Assembly: GCA_001692895.1 (NCBI GenBank)
Contig: KV748206.1
Location: 690,434 to 754,433 of the forward strand
Reading direction: 5' to 3'
DNA: 64,000 nucleotides
Origin: Cenococcum geophilum 1.58
Lineage: Eukaryota; Ascomycota; Dothideomycetes; Gloniales; Gloniaceae
Part shown: in pieces, positions 1 to 10,330 of the stretch
Layout of the letters: each line of letters starts with the position of its first letter
Position numbering within the stretch: the first letter of the stretch is position 1
Position numbers and translations under genes: made by a program
Notes under the pieces: generated by a model
What the model was told of the DNA's origin: nothing
The model's database searches: none
What the model saw: the letters and a program-made list of their open reading frames with translations, nothing else

Positions 1-1105
1 TATTCCCTTATAAAAATCTTCTATAAAATGCTCTGCTATACTCTTTAGGATATACTTCACTTCCCGATTTTTAGATATATCCATCTATAGATCTTCTAGC
101 TATACTTTTAGAATTCTTTATACCTAAAAGCTTTCTAGTGTTTTATAGACTCTTCCTAGTTTATTATCCTCCTAAGTTGCTACTAGCTTAGGGTGGTTAT
201 ATCTAATCTATCTATCCTTATCTTTACGTAGTATTGCTCCTAATAGCTTCTTATTATTTTATAGTTTAGCTTTTCTACTAAGTATATCTACTCTTATATT
301 CTTAGTTCCCTTAGTATACTAAATCTTAAAGTAGTATTCTATAAGCATTTCTACGTATCTAACTTATTTATAATTAAGTTCTTTTATTATTAGGAACCCT
401 ATTAGGTTCTTATAATCTATCTTAACTATAAATAGTTTTTCTGCGCCTTATAAGAATGCTCTCTATTTCTTTAGTGCTATAACTATACTTAATAACTCCT
501 TATTATAGACGTTATAGTTTAATTCTAGTAGTATTATCTTCTAACTATAATATAATACTAGATACTATACGTCCTTATACTTCTATAGTAAATATATTCC
601 TAACGCGTAGTTTAATACGTCTATTTCTATAACCGTGTTTAGTTCTAGCTAGTAGATTTTAAGGATTAGTTCTTAGGTAAATAACTCCTTAAGCTCTTTA
701 AACAACTTCCTTTATTTGTCTCCCTATGCCTATAGTTCCTCTTTCTTTATAAGCCTAGTAAATAGTTTAATATTCTTTAACCATTGTGCTATAAATCTTC
801 TATAGTAGTTACAAAACCCTAAAAATAACCTTAACCGTATTATATTCTCTAGTTCCCGCCAACTTACTATAGCTTTAATTTTCTTTAGGTCTATGCTAAT
901 ATAACCTAGTTTAATAATAAATCTAATAAAATCGGTCTTCCTTATAAAGAACTCGTATTTCTTAATTACTACTAGCATCTATTCTTCCTATAGTCTCTTT
1001 AAGACCTATTTAATATATTCTCCGTATTCTTCCTCTATTATTAAGTAGATAATAATATTATTAAGGTATACTATAATAAACTTATTAAGGTGTTCTCTTA
1101 ATATT
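1..1105 (-). mobile_element. Truncated Ty3/gypsy retrotransposon fragment (Gypsy-1 family)
   Basis: The segment is closely similar to 12310-13410 inside the complete Gypsy-1 element, in the same orientation, and covers the reverse transcriptase palm and thumb, the RNase H region and the start of integrase. It is cut by the window edge on the left. On the right the similarity stops near 1105, where Copia-like sequence begins. The reverse transcriptase YLDD box near 1040-1075 reads YLNN, as expected from RIP. It is a dead relic. Confidence 0.85.
730..978 (-). pseudogene. Gypsy reverse transcriptase thumb / RNase H junction, RIP-degraded fragment
   Basis: An 82-residue stretch open by chance between RIP stops. 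It carries the signature after the Ty3/gypsy YxDD box: KKYEFF, a degraded form of the usual KCEF followed by the FLGH block, then AIVSWRELENI and FLGFCNYYRRFI, matching the conserved FLGLxNYYRRFI motif. In known Gypsy elements this part makes cDNA from the element RNA in cytoplasmic particles. The frame continues upstream through the mutated YLNN box at about 1040-1075. It is not a functional gene. Confidence 0.85.
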
Positions 1106-1276
1106 AGTTACATAAGGTGATATCACGTAGCTACGGTTCGTAGATAGTATAATGATTGTTATTCTTAATTAATTAATTCTAAGAAAGGGTGAGGAGGGGC
1201 GAGGAGCTTAAGGCTCCTCGCTACGCTAGTGCCGCGGCAACACGTAATTATATAACCACATGTAATACAATCCCGA
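1091..1276 (-). repeat. Possible diverged Copia LTR (3' LTR of a truncated minus-strand copy)
   Basis: The end reads CCGACA followed by CTAGCAACTCTT. This matches the outer end of the Copia-A and Copia-D LTRs and the first bases next to them (CCGACACTAAAGCAACTCTA at 37023). Interior patches also align loosely, for example GATATCAC and TTAATTAATT followed by AAGAAAGGG. The left boundary is uncertain because it merges into the Gypsy fragment. A near-perfect hairpin (CGAGGAGC, TTAAG, GCTCCTCG) lies at 1200-1220. Confidence 0.4.
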
Positions 1277-1625
1277 CACTAGCAACTCTTCTTTTATAGT
1301 TACCATCTATATATAAAATACCGCTTAACTAGCGTAATAAGTATTAATCCTCCTTACTTACTATTGCCATTATAATATAAGTCTCGCTATCCTAAAATTT
1401 GCCTCCTGTGGCGGCTTGTATAAATACCTTCAAACCAAAGCTTATAGATTGCCATTTAGTGAAAATACTAAACTAAGGAGAAGAAGAGAAAGGAGAAAGA
1501 ATCGTTTGGAAGTAGTAGGTAAATATCTTACGAATGCCGCTAAGGCGCTAGTGGTAAGCGAGCCAATAGCGATTTTCTATCCCGGGGATAGAAAATCCTA
1601 ATTAGCTAATTGGAATCAGGGTTTA
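1277..1625 (-). other. Copia 3' untranslated-like sequence
   Basis: This stretch follows the putative LTR as 37029-37300 follows the Copia-A LTR: a short shared start, then unrelated spacer, then the palindromic repeat. A 61-residue open frame at 1416-1601 on the plus strand has no recognisable domain and runs through the palindromic repeat, so I do not treat it as a gene. Confidence 0.4.
1529..1623 (+). repeat. Palindromic short repeat, copy 1
   Basis: The shared unit runs from GCTAAGGCGCTAGTGGTAAG through a near-perfect palindrome at 1571-1597 (arms GATTTTCTATCC and GGATAGAAAATC) to TCAGGGT. It recurs at 37211-37301 in the same orientation and at 50456-50540 and 51600-51650 inverted. See the finding on this repeat. 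Confidence 0.85.
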
Positions 1626-2149
1626 TAGAACGTCGTAGGTATCGGAGGTCCGGGTTAGGCTTGGCATAACCTCGGGTTACGCACAACCCCCTAAGGTCCG
1701 CGACATATCGTCCAAATATCACCCCCCCCCTTTAGTAGTGGCCCCTACTTTTTAGACGCGTTTTTAAGGCCTAGGTTAGTACTAGGTTAGTACTAGGTTA
1801 GTATAAAGGGCCTTAGCGCGCCTTTAACCTCACCGTCGCCTTAATAATTTATTTTTCAACCCTTTCCTATCCTTATGCCCACGCTAGCTTACGCGGGGCT
1901 TCTAATTTTATATAGAAAGGCCTACCGTAATTATAATTGTATAATATAGAGCCCTCTTCTCCTTCTTCTCCTTTAATATTTACGCGTTTGGTGGCTTTAT
2001 TTACCCATACCATACTTACGCGTTTCCCCTTTACCTCTTACAGATATAGAGTCTTTTAAGAATCTCCTTACCCTATAGTCTACTTTATGGTCAACGGAAG
2101 CCCCCCTAGCCTCCTCCCCCTATAGCCTCTAAAGTAAATTTAAGGCCTA

Positions 2150-4665
2150 GATAACACGGCTATATAATATTTATAAGGCCTAGCGCTTAAAGAATACTAT
2201 AAGGGCGTATAAGCTAAAGTAAAAAGAGTAGGAAGACTAGTGCGTAAAACTAAAAGGTAATATAAATGGCGCCTAGGTAACAGAAGATAAGCTTTACCTA
2301 TTTTTAGAGTAGTAAGTTATTAACTAAGAATTATGGGCTGCTGGCTATTAAAAACAGAAGTTAAAACGGAAAGAGATGTGGAAAGATAGTAAGTGGGTAA
2401 AGAAGAGGTAAAAGACAGTTAAGCGGGTAGAGCAGCTAGGGGGGAAGGCAGCCGTAGGGGTAGCTATAGGGGCAGCCGTAGGTATAGGGGAGGAAGCTAT
2501 AAAGGAGGAAGGGGAGATATAGGACGAGGAGGCCTTAGACGCCCTATTTAACGAAATAGTCTAATACTTAGTTATAAATAGCTATATCTCCGCTATTACC
2601 GAGCTTTATATATAGCAATTAGAAGGTAAAACCTTGCAGCCGCTATAGGGGGCAAAGCTCTTAGTAGTACTAGATAGTGTCTACCGCGATAAGGACCGGA
2701 TTTAACGCGTTAACTTTATTAATTAAGGCCTATTTATAATTACTAGCGGCTATAACGTTAAAGGGCTTAAAAAGGCGATTACTTGGTGCTAGGAGACGGG
2801 CTCTAAGATACTAGGTTTAGTTAAGTCTTACCTTTAAACTATAGCTAAGTATTTATTAGGTTCGTATATACCCTATTTAGTCTATATAGCTGCCGTTTTC
2901 TAACCCGTTCCTTAGGCCATACTACTATTACCTATAGTAAAAGTAGATAAGATGTTTAGCTTGCTAACTTTATCCTTATTAAACTAGAGAATAAAGGGCC
3001 TAAACTAGACGAGTTAGCACTATATATAATTATATTAATGATATAAGGGAAGCAGAATTAGTATGGCAAGGTTAAGTATATAGGCTATATGCGGAACGCT
3101 AACCCTATTCTCTACCCTCTCTTTATAGTAGCCTTCTACTTCTTTAACCACTAGGGTAAAGACGGCGCTAAGAGCTTTCCATCCTTTCGGCAGCTGGAGG
3201 ACTACTATAACCTATACGTCTTCCCTAGCAGTATTAAAGTACTATAACAGCCGCTAAGCTATTATACGCAGTTTAAATAGAATAAAAAGATATTCTAGGG
3301 GGTAGGAATTTACTTAAAGGAGAAAACCTATAGCGCCTATAAGTAGAGCGTCTAATATACTAAGCTTAGCGGCATTAAGGAGACCTAAATTAGATGGGCT
3401 GGATGCTAGAATATAGACGCGATAATAGGAGCCTACCTTAGCTACCTACCCCATACGTTTATGTGGTCGATCGCCAGCTTCCTAAAGAAAGAAAAGGGCT
3501 ACTTTCTCCCCTACGCATAGGAGGTGCTAAAGGAGGCCCTTTATTTAAAGATATGGCCTAAGACTAATATCTAGCTAAAACGCATAGAGGCCTACTACCT
3601 AGGTAGGGCCGATAATAAGGTTATACAGCTTAACCTTACGGGCTTAGGATTTCTACGCCTCCTCTATATGCTTAGGGTAATCCTATTATAGGACTTAGTA
3701 ATTCTACGCAAGCAGTTCCCGCTCTACCCCCTATAAAAGGACCCCCTTTTTGGCTGCGAGGAATACTAGAGGTTTACTACGCGGGTAAAAAGCTCGCTGG
3801 CTAATATAGTTACGCTAGATAAGCTAATAATGCGGAAATACTGGCCCGCCTATAAGGCTGTAGCTAAGCTAAGATTAAGGCCGCGATCTCTAAGGTAAAG
3901 GGGGTTTAATTATATATATAGATGATCTTAGAACGCCTTAGCGAAATGGAAAGGTTATTAGCATTATTTACACCTATATAGATCTAGCAAGGGAAGACGG
4001 GTATCTAAATAGGGCCTATAGAGTCTATATATCTACCTTTACAAGCCCGCGCCGTTTACTATAACGTCTACTATATCCGCGCCGCCTACTCGGCCGTTTA
4101 TAATATCCGTACTGCCTACTTAGCCGCCGTCTATAATATCCGCACCGTCCGCTCAGCTATCTATAATATTTATACCGTCCGCTTAGCCGTCTATAATATC
4201 TATACTATCCGCTTAGCTGTCTATAATATCCGCACTATCTACTCAGCCGTCTATAATATCTGCACCGCCTATTTAGCTATCTACTATATCCGTATCGCCC
4301 CTACTAGCGTAGGCACAAGCTAATACTTAACTATCTCTTCTATTTATCCTTAACCTATAGGCGCTGCTAAGGAAATATAAAATGCTTTAAGGCAGTAATT
4401 TGGTCTTCCAGCTCTAAACTAAGTAGACTTTAGGGCTAGCGGGTAGGCCGTTAATTAAAGCTCTTAATTACTGCTAGGGGGCATATTGGCGGGTTAATAG
4501 CGAGGCTATATTCTATAGCCGTTGCCATAGAATTATTAAGGATATAAGACGGCGCGTAGAAGACGGTATGGCAAGAGATAAGAGATAGGCTATTAATTAG
4601 CTAGAACAGCTACGAGGCCGGCATTCTTTAGATTAGCTTTATAAGAATATTTAGGGCAGGGGAGG
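2150..4665 (+). pseudogene. Crypton / Ndc10-like tyrosine recombinase with C-terminal GCR1_C domain (RIP-inactivated)
   Basis: A long plus-strand frame is legible once TAG/TAA are read as former CAG, CAA or TGG. In order: a Lys/Glu-rich coiled-coil-like N-terminus (about 2160-2430); a hydrophobic helical region; the recombinase core with GYMRNANPILYPLF, SFPSFRQLEDYY, SGIKETQIRWAG and GAYLSYLP (about 3080-3470), matching Ndc10 domain 2 proteins, where the last Tyr is the candidate nucleophile; a ten-residue tandem repeat; and a GCR1_C-type DNA-binding domain (about 4437-4665) with AYWRVNSEAIFYSR and IIKDIRRRVEDGM. A conserved His before the IRxAG block appears as Tyr, consistent with CAC to TAT. 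Such enzymes cut and join DNA through a Tyr and move Cryptons. The gene is dead. Confidence 0.7.
4051..4305 (+). repeat. 30-bp tandem repeat encoding a ten-residue repeat
   Basis: About eight copies of a 30-bp unit containing GTCTATAATATCCGCAC. The period is a multiple of three and in frame with the recombinase, giving repeats of the type AVYNIRTVRS between the recombinase core and the GCR1_C-like domain. Copies differ mostly by transitions. Confidence 0.8.
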
Positions 4666-4700
4666 CTCCCTCTTAAGTAGTAAATAATACCTATTTTACT

Positions 4701-4975
4701 ATAGTAACCGAGACGCCTTAATATAGAACTATATTAGTAACCGAAACGTCTTAATATAGGACTATATTGTAGTAACTAAGACGCCTTAATATATAACTGT
4801 ACTGCAGTAACTAAGACGCCTTAATGTAGAACTGCACTATAGTAACTAAAACGCCTTAATATATAACTATACTGCATTAACTAAGACGCCTTAATATAGG
4901 ACTATACTATAGTAACTAAGACGTCTTAATATAGGACTGCACTATAGTAACTAAGATGCCTTAATGTAGGAATAG
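4701..4975 (+). repeat. 35-bp tandem repeat array downstream of the Crypton gene
   Basis: Roughly eight copies of a 35-bp unit built on TAGTAACTAAGACGCCTTAA, starting just after the GCR1_C-like coding part. The period is not a multiple of three, so it is probably noncoding. Copies differ by C/T and G/A changes. Confidence 0.85.
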
Positions 4976-5250
4976 AGCCCGTTTAGGTGTTGTAAATTTA
5001 GAGTAATATTACACAACCGTCTAGAAGTACTAATCTAACACAAATTATATACCTTTTCGCCCAAAATCGCGTGCAAAAGTACTTAGGGGCGGTTGCTGCG
5101 CGACCTCGTACGGGGTTTGGGCGCGTTATTAGTAGGGGTAGCCCTAACCTCGTATTAACCCGGGTCGTAACCGCGCCAAATTAGCCCCCCCGATATGTGA
5201 TAGGTATCCTGATACCGGGTATTCTAATACCGGGTATCGGGGGTATCGAC

Positions 5251-5904
5251 CGCAAGACTGCAAAAGTAATCCAGTAATATAATTGGTTAAGCACGTGCCA
5301 CCACTTTAAACACAGATTTGACGGTGCAAGGAATACTTAATTCCTTAGTCAACTTTTTGCCTGAGAATCCTTGTTCTATCAAGGCTATAACTTAAATAAC
5401 AAAACATGATCATGCAATGAGGCTGAAATCAGCCCCCTCTTGAGAAGTTGCTGAGCCTGTTGCACTGCCCACTTGTGCATGGTGCGCAACGGACACGAGC
5501 TTGAGCTTAAGTTTCTCACTTTTAGACCCGATACAGTGGTTCATGGCTGTGCTTGGCATGAATAATGGCGCTCTTGCATTTCTACCGGTGTCTCTGCAGG
5601 TCCACAATATACAGCCCTGGCAGCATATAATCCCCTCTCTGTCCCGTTAGGCCGCTTCATTATACTTCGTCATTTCGCCTCGAAAGTCCGCTGTGTGTAC
5701 GTTTCGCCCGAGGTATTAGCAGTCTCTACTTGCCTGAATTGAGATTTGCCACCATTAACCTAGACGTGCATGGAAACTGAAAATCTGGCAGAATCAGTAA
5801 GGAGTTTGAAAAAGTTAACACATTTGAGTCGTTAATAAACTACAGATAACAATATTAGGCCGTCGCTTCCCCGAAGGGGTAAACATTTCTCAGCAGATTT
5901 ATCA
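5251..5904. other. Non-RIP intergenic sequence upstream of the membrane protein gene
   Basis: Base composition changes from AT-rich TE sequence to ordinary mixed sequence near 5250. This stretch should contain the promoter and 5' leader of the downstream gene, but I see no unambiguous TATA box or other site. A 65-residue open frame on the minus strand (5410-5607) has no recognisable motif and is not called a gene. Confidence 0.6.
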
Positions 5905-6933
5905 ATGGCGGACTCAGAGTTATCCTGGGCCAGCGCATACTGGGCCCTCTTGCCACTTGGAGTAAACACCATGCTGCAACCATCGGGCAAAGTCTGCGGC
6001 TTTCATGCCTCGCTGAGCAGCTACCTCCGTAGCTCCCCGATCGTATGTGTAGCAGACGCTACATTGATCGTCATCTTCCGGTTTCCGTTTTACTGCATGA
6101 GGGACGCTCCAGGGGTCGCAGCGAAGAAGGTTCTCGTGGCTCGAGGCGCCGAGTCTACACCCTCTTGCTGGGGAAGTCTTCAATTCTTAGACAATACACC
6201 GATACCCAGGTCAATTGGCTTCTGTCCGGCTGCACTTGGTCTCCTTTCGCAATTCATTAAGCTGGCGTCCGTCAAGGGGATTGACTGGACTCTCACTTGG
6301 GCATGCTTCTACGTCGTAGACTTTGTAGTCATGGAAATAATGAAATTCCTCGCCCAATTGGAAGAAGACACCCCGGAGCTTGACAAGGACACACAGAGCG
6401 AGAAGTTCCTCTCGATTTGGGAGCGGCTGTGGGGTAGCGTAGCGATAATCCTACAGCTATATGCTACTACCTACGCCGATTTGAAGAAGATGAAACCGGA
6501 TCCCATATTATCACGCAGGATTGGATTCCGTTTCTTTAGACTCGCTGGGCACTTCAATGCCGTTCCCATCTATATCATCGGCAACGAAATCGGGGCGAGC
6601 AAGCTCTCAGATAACCAGGCCAGGAAAGTCTTTCTCTCAACTCTCGCGATCTTCCTCATCCTTACAGGTGTCGAATGGACGAGCCCTCAGTATACCCAAC
6701 TCTACTTCCTCGCGTCACTGCTCAGCTCTACCGTTGCTTGGCTTCTTAGGTTCAGCCCGCGATTTAGGGAAACCGTCTTAGGTTGTGAGGAGGAAAGAAC
6801 AGAGCACTGGCATTGGAATGTGTTTGCTTTTGATTTGTTCTGCAGAGTTTTTCTATTGGGAACCTATTGGTACGTCCAGCATTATGATGCTACGGGAACG
6901 TTCAAACCAGACTGGACGAGTAACTTGGGGTGA
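5905..6933 (+). CDS. Multi-pass membrane protein of unknown function, 342 aa
   Basis: This is the only long intact frame in the window. It is uninterrupted, has balanced codon use and shows no RIP stops. The ATG is in a good fungal context (ATCAATGG) and the frame ends in TGA. The protein is rich in hydrophobic spans, roughly at residues 44-64, 100-120, 126-147, 172-190, 207-226, 244-261, 267-285 and 305-323, giving about seven or eight predicted membrane segments. An acidic hydrophilic loop (QLEEDTPELDKDTQSEK) lies near residues 149-165. There is no obvious secretion signal, so membrane location is inferred from hydrophobicity. I do not recognise the family. No intron is needed, although GTATGT near 6043 resembles a splice donor. 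It lies between a Crypton relic and a MITE. Confidence 0.8.
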   Translation: MADSELSWASAYWALLPLGVNTMLQPSGKVCGFHASLSSYLRSSPIVCVADATLIVIFRFPFYCMRDAPGVAAKKVLVARGAESTPSCWGSLQFLDNTPIPRSIGFCPAALGLLSQFIKLASVKGIDWTLTWACFYVVDFVVMEIMKFLAQLEEDTPELDKDTQSEKFLSIWERLWGSVAIILQLYATTYADLKKMKPDPILSRRIGFRFFRLAGHFNAVPIYIIGNEIGASKLSDNQARKVFLSTLAIFLILTGVEWTSPQYTQLYFLASLLSSTVAWLLRFSPRFRETVLGCEEERTEHWHWNVFAFDLFCRVFLLGTYWYVQHYDATGTFKPDWTSNLG

Positions 6934-7246
6934 GCAGTAGTCATCGCATACTGGAGAAATCAAGTTGTACACCCCAGATGTCAGACAACGGCATGGAACG
7001 GACAATGGAAGCTATCCCAGCTGGTTGTACGCTGGCAAAGCTGAGCATCAGGAGCTCGAAACTTCCTAGAATGTAACTCGAATCTATGTGTGCATGATGC
7101 AATTTCTGAAAGTATAGACAGTAACTGCGAATAACTATCTTAATTACATTTGCTATGTAAGCCCAGGACACCTACAGTCACGCGGTATACCACTGACTAA
7201 TCAGTCCCCTCCTACAGGTATATTAACCTCGCTTCATACACACATA
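6934..7246. other. 3' flank of the membrane protein gene
   Basis: Ordinary composition with no RIP signature. It should hold the 3' untranslated region and polyadenylation site, but no canonical AATAAA is visible. A 76-residue minus-strand frame (6941-7171) has no recognisable features. Confidence 0.5.
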
Positions 7247-7593
7247 CAGTCAAAACTCTTTATAACGATGCGGGTCGTACGGCCGACCGTATCGTAATAT
7301 CAATGGTATTGTTATACATAAAGTCACGTGTTAGATTAATAAGCAGGAAAAAGGAGGCCGATACGTGGCCGGGTATTCTAAAAGGGTGTAGGGCATCTAC
7401 CTCACGGGCCAAGTAGGGTCCCTCCCATGCAAAATCTCTACTGGTTATAACGATTTTGGTAGGGAAAACTTAACGATATTGTGAATAGTCAGTATATTGT
7501 AATATTACACCAAAAAAACTTTGATTAGGGGGTGTAGATTGTAATATAGAGTATATCGTTGTAATCAAATATCGTACTAAAGAGTTTTGACTG
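7247..7593. mobile_element. 347-bp MITE of Tc1/mariner-pogo type
   Basis: The element is bounded by 23-bp terminal inverted repeats (7247-7269 and 7571-7593) that differ at two positions and begin CAGTCAAAACTCTTTA. TA lies on each side (7245-7246 and 7594-7595) as the expected TSD. It has no coding capacity. Its right-end repeat closely resembles that of the pogo-like transposon at 26899-29079 (CAGTAAAATCTCTTTAGTAC), so a related transposase probably moved it. It shows little sign of RIP. Confidence 0.85.
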
Positions 7594-8330
7594 TACACGT
7601 AAGAATATACATCATTTCTATCATTACCACCCCTGCTTATATGCTATCTTGTAAGAATAAGCGCGCGTAAGGTGAATAACTCGAACAAGCAACAAGCTAG
7701 GTGGGTCGGCCCGAGCCACGTCAGTGGCTCACAATGCTCAAAGCCGGCCTGACTAAATTACGGCTATGCTGTTTTCGACCTGCGTTGAACAGTCAGCAAG
7801 TGGGGCTCTCGTTTGTTAACTCCGCTTGATGCGGCATTAAATCACTACCGAAGCGCAACGAGCTCGAATATTCAATCGTTTTGCTCGGTATACAAACTTC
7901 GTCTATTTATGTGTATGTCAATTAGGTTTTAAACGGGATACACAAGCTTACTAGTAAATCCGAGGCTGTCCGGAACGATACGATTATGTATGCCTTTGAT
8001 AAATTATGGTATTATAGGCTAAGTCGGAGTTTTCCACAGAAGACATTAAGTATGGATAAAGCTTAGGTTTTAAAGCTTTGATTCCGAGATTATCTGCGCC
8101 TCTCGATAGTTGTTAACTTCGTTATGAGGAATAGTACTGGTGGCTTCTCGCCACGTAGGGTTTCTCGGCATGTAGGGAGGGACGTTATACTCTTTCATTC
8201 CCACTTTATATGCTTGCTCGCTCGCTCGCTCGCTCTTACAACCTTCCAGATGTCTCTTGTTCTCATAGCGAATTTTATATGCTTAAATTTTTCAACTATC
8301 TAAATTACTGGCTTAGATTGGGGATTTAAC
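7594..8330. other. Non-RIP intergenic sequence
   Basis: Mixed-composition DNA without a convincing reading frame. It contains a GCTC microsatellite and ends where AT-rich, RIP-like sequence resumes near 8331. I see no RNA gene here. Confidence 0.5.
8216..8235. repeat. GCTC microsatellite
   Basis: Five perfect GCTC units. Confidence 0.95.
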
Positions 8331-8380
8331 TTGACGAAAGACCTCGTAACCTCCCAGAGGCGCTTGGGTTTTTAACTCCT

Positions 8381-9060
8381 CTAACAGGAGCCCGATTGAA
8401 TTAAGCCCTTAGATATACTTTATTACGCTATCCTAAGCCTCCCGTTAAAGTTGCTGGTTGGTATTCCTAAGCTAACTTACTTCTTCCTCTGCCTGCTGCC
8501 TGAGCTCTATCTCTTAATTTACTTAACTCTTAAGCTAACCTAGCATTTTCCGTTTATAGCTTATTAATTTTTGCACTAAAGCTAACCTCTAGGTAGTTTA
8601 GCGTCTATAAGAAGTTAGGAAACCTAATAATTTAAGATATCTTGCACACATTTACCGATATTATAACGCCTTACGCTTTTGTAGAGTTTATCTTTATAGT
8701 AGCTGTAACCTATATAGCCTTAAACGTTATACTAACTCCTTTATATAATTCCTTATAAGCACTAATAGAATAATCGCTTATATTTTTTAAAAAAATTCTT
8801 AAGAATAGTTCCTCCTTTTCTAGTAGTACTTTCTAAATATAAGGATCGTCTAGGCCAGGAATAAGACGGACTTATAACAGCTCTATTATAATTCCTAACT
8901 TACTCCCTATAGAAGCGTTAGTTATAATTAAATAGAGCTTACTTAGTTTTACCTATATATTTTAATAATTGCTTCTAGTACTTATTCCTCCGCTTTCTAC
9001 ATTTAATATTACTTAATTATATTAGAGCCATTTTAGTTTATACCTCTATAGTCCGCGAAA
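8381..9060 (-). pseudogene. RIP-degraded ORF remnant with coiled-coil-like segment, family unknown
   Basis: On the minus strand a frame with TAA/TAG stops only can be followed through Lys, Glu and Gln-rich sequence resembling a coiled coil (ELRQQAEEE). I recognise no domain. It lies downstream, in the same orientation, of the chromodomain ORF at 9604-9909 and could belong to the same old element. The frame choice is uncertain. Confidence 0.3.
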
Positions 9061-9073
9061 AAATAAATAAAAG

Positions 9074-9075
9074 AT

Positions 9076-9111
<36 letters not shown>
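9074..9111. repeat. TTTA microsatellite
   Basis: About nine perfect TTTA units in RIP-degraded sequence. Confidence 0.95.
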
Positions 9112-9603
9112 ACCAAGTAATATAAGGCTGCTTAGCTTAGTATAAAAACGATATAGGTTTTAATAGAATATAATTTAGGGCCCTAGAACTAGTCCTAGGA
9201 TACCTATTTTAAGTAGGGTCCCTTTTTTAGGAACCTTCTATTTATAGTATAACTAAGATATATTATAGAAAAGATAATGGCGCAACATTTTTAAGAGGCA
9301 AGTGGTAGCAATACTAAAATTAGCGTAGGTCTATGTTACTGCATTAATTCTTATTACTTAGAATTTAAGAACTTTAGTCTATATAGTGGGGATATAGTTA
9401 GGGGCGTAAATCTCTATTGGTAAACTATAACTATAACTATTAAAGACATTCTTAAAGTATCCTTAACAAAGTTAAAAGTTAAGGGAAAAGGGGGGAAAAT
9501 TATAATAGAAAATAGTGCCTAATATATTTATTTAATTATGGAGTTATAGGCTCAACCTCAAACCTAGTAGGGAGTAAGAGTAGTAATTAAACGATAATCT
9601 CTT
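9112..9603. other. AT-rich RIP-degraded sequence, nothing recognisable
   Basis: It lies just 3' of the chromodomain ORF on the minus strand. It is probably untranslated or terminal sequence of the same old element. No motif or repeat is visible. Confidence 0.4.
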
Positions 9604-9909
9604 TAACCCCGGCCATAGTTATTCTAAAACGCTAAGGCGCTTTTGGGCTTTAAAGGCCTTAATTAGATTATTATATATATCTATCTTATCTTCCTAAGTG
9701 TTTTCGCTATTAGGATACCCTTTCTACTTAACTAAATACTAGACTTTTCTATATCTACTAATTTGGCGGACGCGCTTTTTAACTAGCCGTTTAATAGTAA
9801 ACTAGTTATCCTCTACGTTTATAGGGGTAAGTAGGCTAATATCTCGAATAGCTTATATAGAGGTTAATTCTCTAATATTACCCTTAGTGTATTTGGCTGG
9901 TAATAATAG
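9604..9909 (-). pseudogene. Chromodomain ORF, C-terminal part (split by Gypsy-1)
   Basis: The minus-strand frame reads KRLVKKRV, then YLVK*KGYPNSENT*ED, an unmistakable chromodomain core in which both stops stand where conserved Trp codons (TGG) are expected. It ends in LIKAFKAQKR. Chromodomains bind methylated histone H3 tails or guide elements to heterochromatin. The frame joins exactly to 17951-18369 when Gypsy-1 and one copy of its TSD are removed. All stops are TAA or TAG, as expected from RIP. Confidence 0.75.
9905..9909. repeat. TSD AATAG, left copy of Gypsy-1
   Basis: Identical to 17951-17955 on the other side of the element. Confidence 0.9.
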
Positions 9910-10330
9910 TGTAATAAAGCCTTGTAGTAGAAGCTACGGTAGACTTATTAATAGGCTAGGTATATAGGTATTACAAGTAAGTCAACAACGTAATATTAAT
10001 TAGTGGAGTAGTTGCCCAACAGATTAACTCTAATTATATTCTAAGAATTACTACAAGGAAAGAACTATCTAGGTAGGGACTAAGGGTCCTTAAATACACA
10101 ACCGTACTCCTAAGAAAGTTATTGCTCTATCTACTCTGTTTACTCTATTTGCTTTATCGCAGATCTTATAGATTATATAGATTATACAGATCACATTATA
10201 TAACTCTACTTACTATTCCTTGTTATATAGTTCTACGGGTTCTATTTTAGACCGTACTTATATTAACCAACTAGCTTCTTCTAACTCCTCTCTAAGTAGT
10301 TATAATATTATACTTAAAGCGTCCGTAACA
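9910..10330 (-). repeat. Gypsy-1 3' LTR
   Basis: 421 bp, paired with 17530-17950. Its outer half, from about 10130 on, has many more C-to-T and G-to-A changes than the other LTR. Open frames here at 10220-10630 on the plus strand are chance. Confidence 0.93.

Larger units (their letters stand above)
1626..5250 (+). mobile_element. Crypton-like tyrosine recombinase element, RIP-degraded
   Basis: The region holds one degraded plus-strand gene of the Ndc10/GCR1_C type (2150-4665), flanked by GC-richer ends (about 1626-1760 and 5080-5250) with no terminal inverted repeats that I can see. Cryptons are known to lack such repeats and to encode this domain pair. The 5' flank contains an 11-bp tandem (CTAGGTTAGTA, three copies, about 1770-1803). 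The 3' flank contains a 35-bp tandem array. The exact ends are inferred from composition and are uncertain. Confidence 0.6.

Noticed and set aside
1416..1601. 61-residue plus-strand frame
   Set aside because: Runs into the palindromic repeat and lies in Copia-like noncoding sequence.
5410..5607. 65-residue minus-strand open frame upstream of the membrane protein gene
   Set aside because: No signal peptide, domain or similarity that I recognise; length is expected by chance in non-RIP sequence.
5920..6781. Three overlapping open frames (87, 71 and 86 residues) inside the membrane protein gene
   Set aside because: They lie in other frames or on the other strand of the convincing 342-codon gene.
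6941..7171. 76-residue minus-strand frame just 3' of the gene
   Set aside because: No recognisable feature; probably chance.
9910..10330. Dating insertions from LTR divergence
   Set aside because: RIP creates most differences between the LTRs, so a clock estimate would be meaningless.
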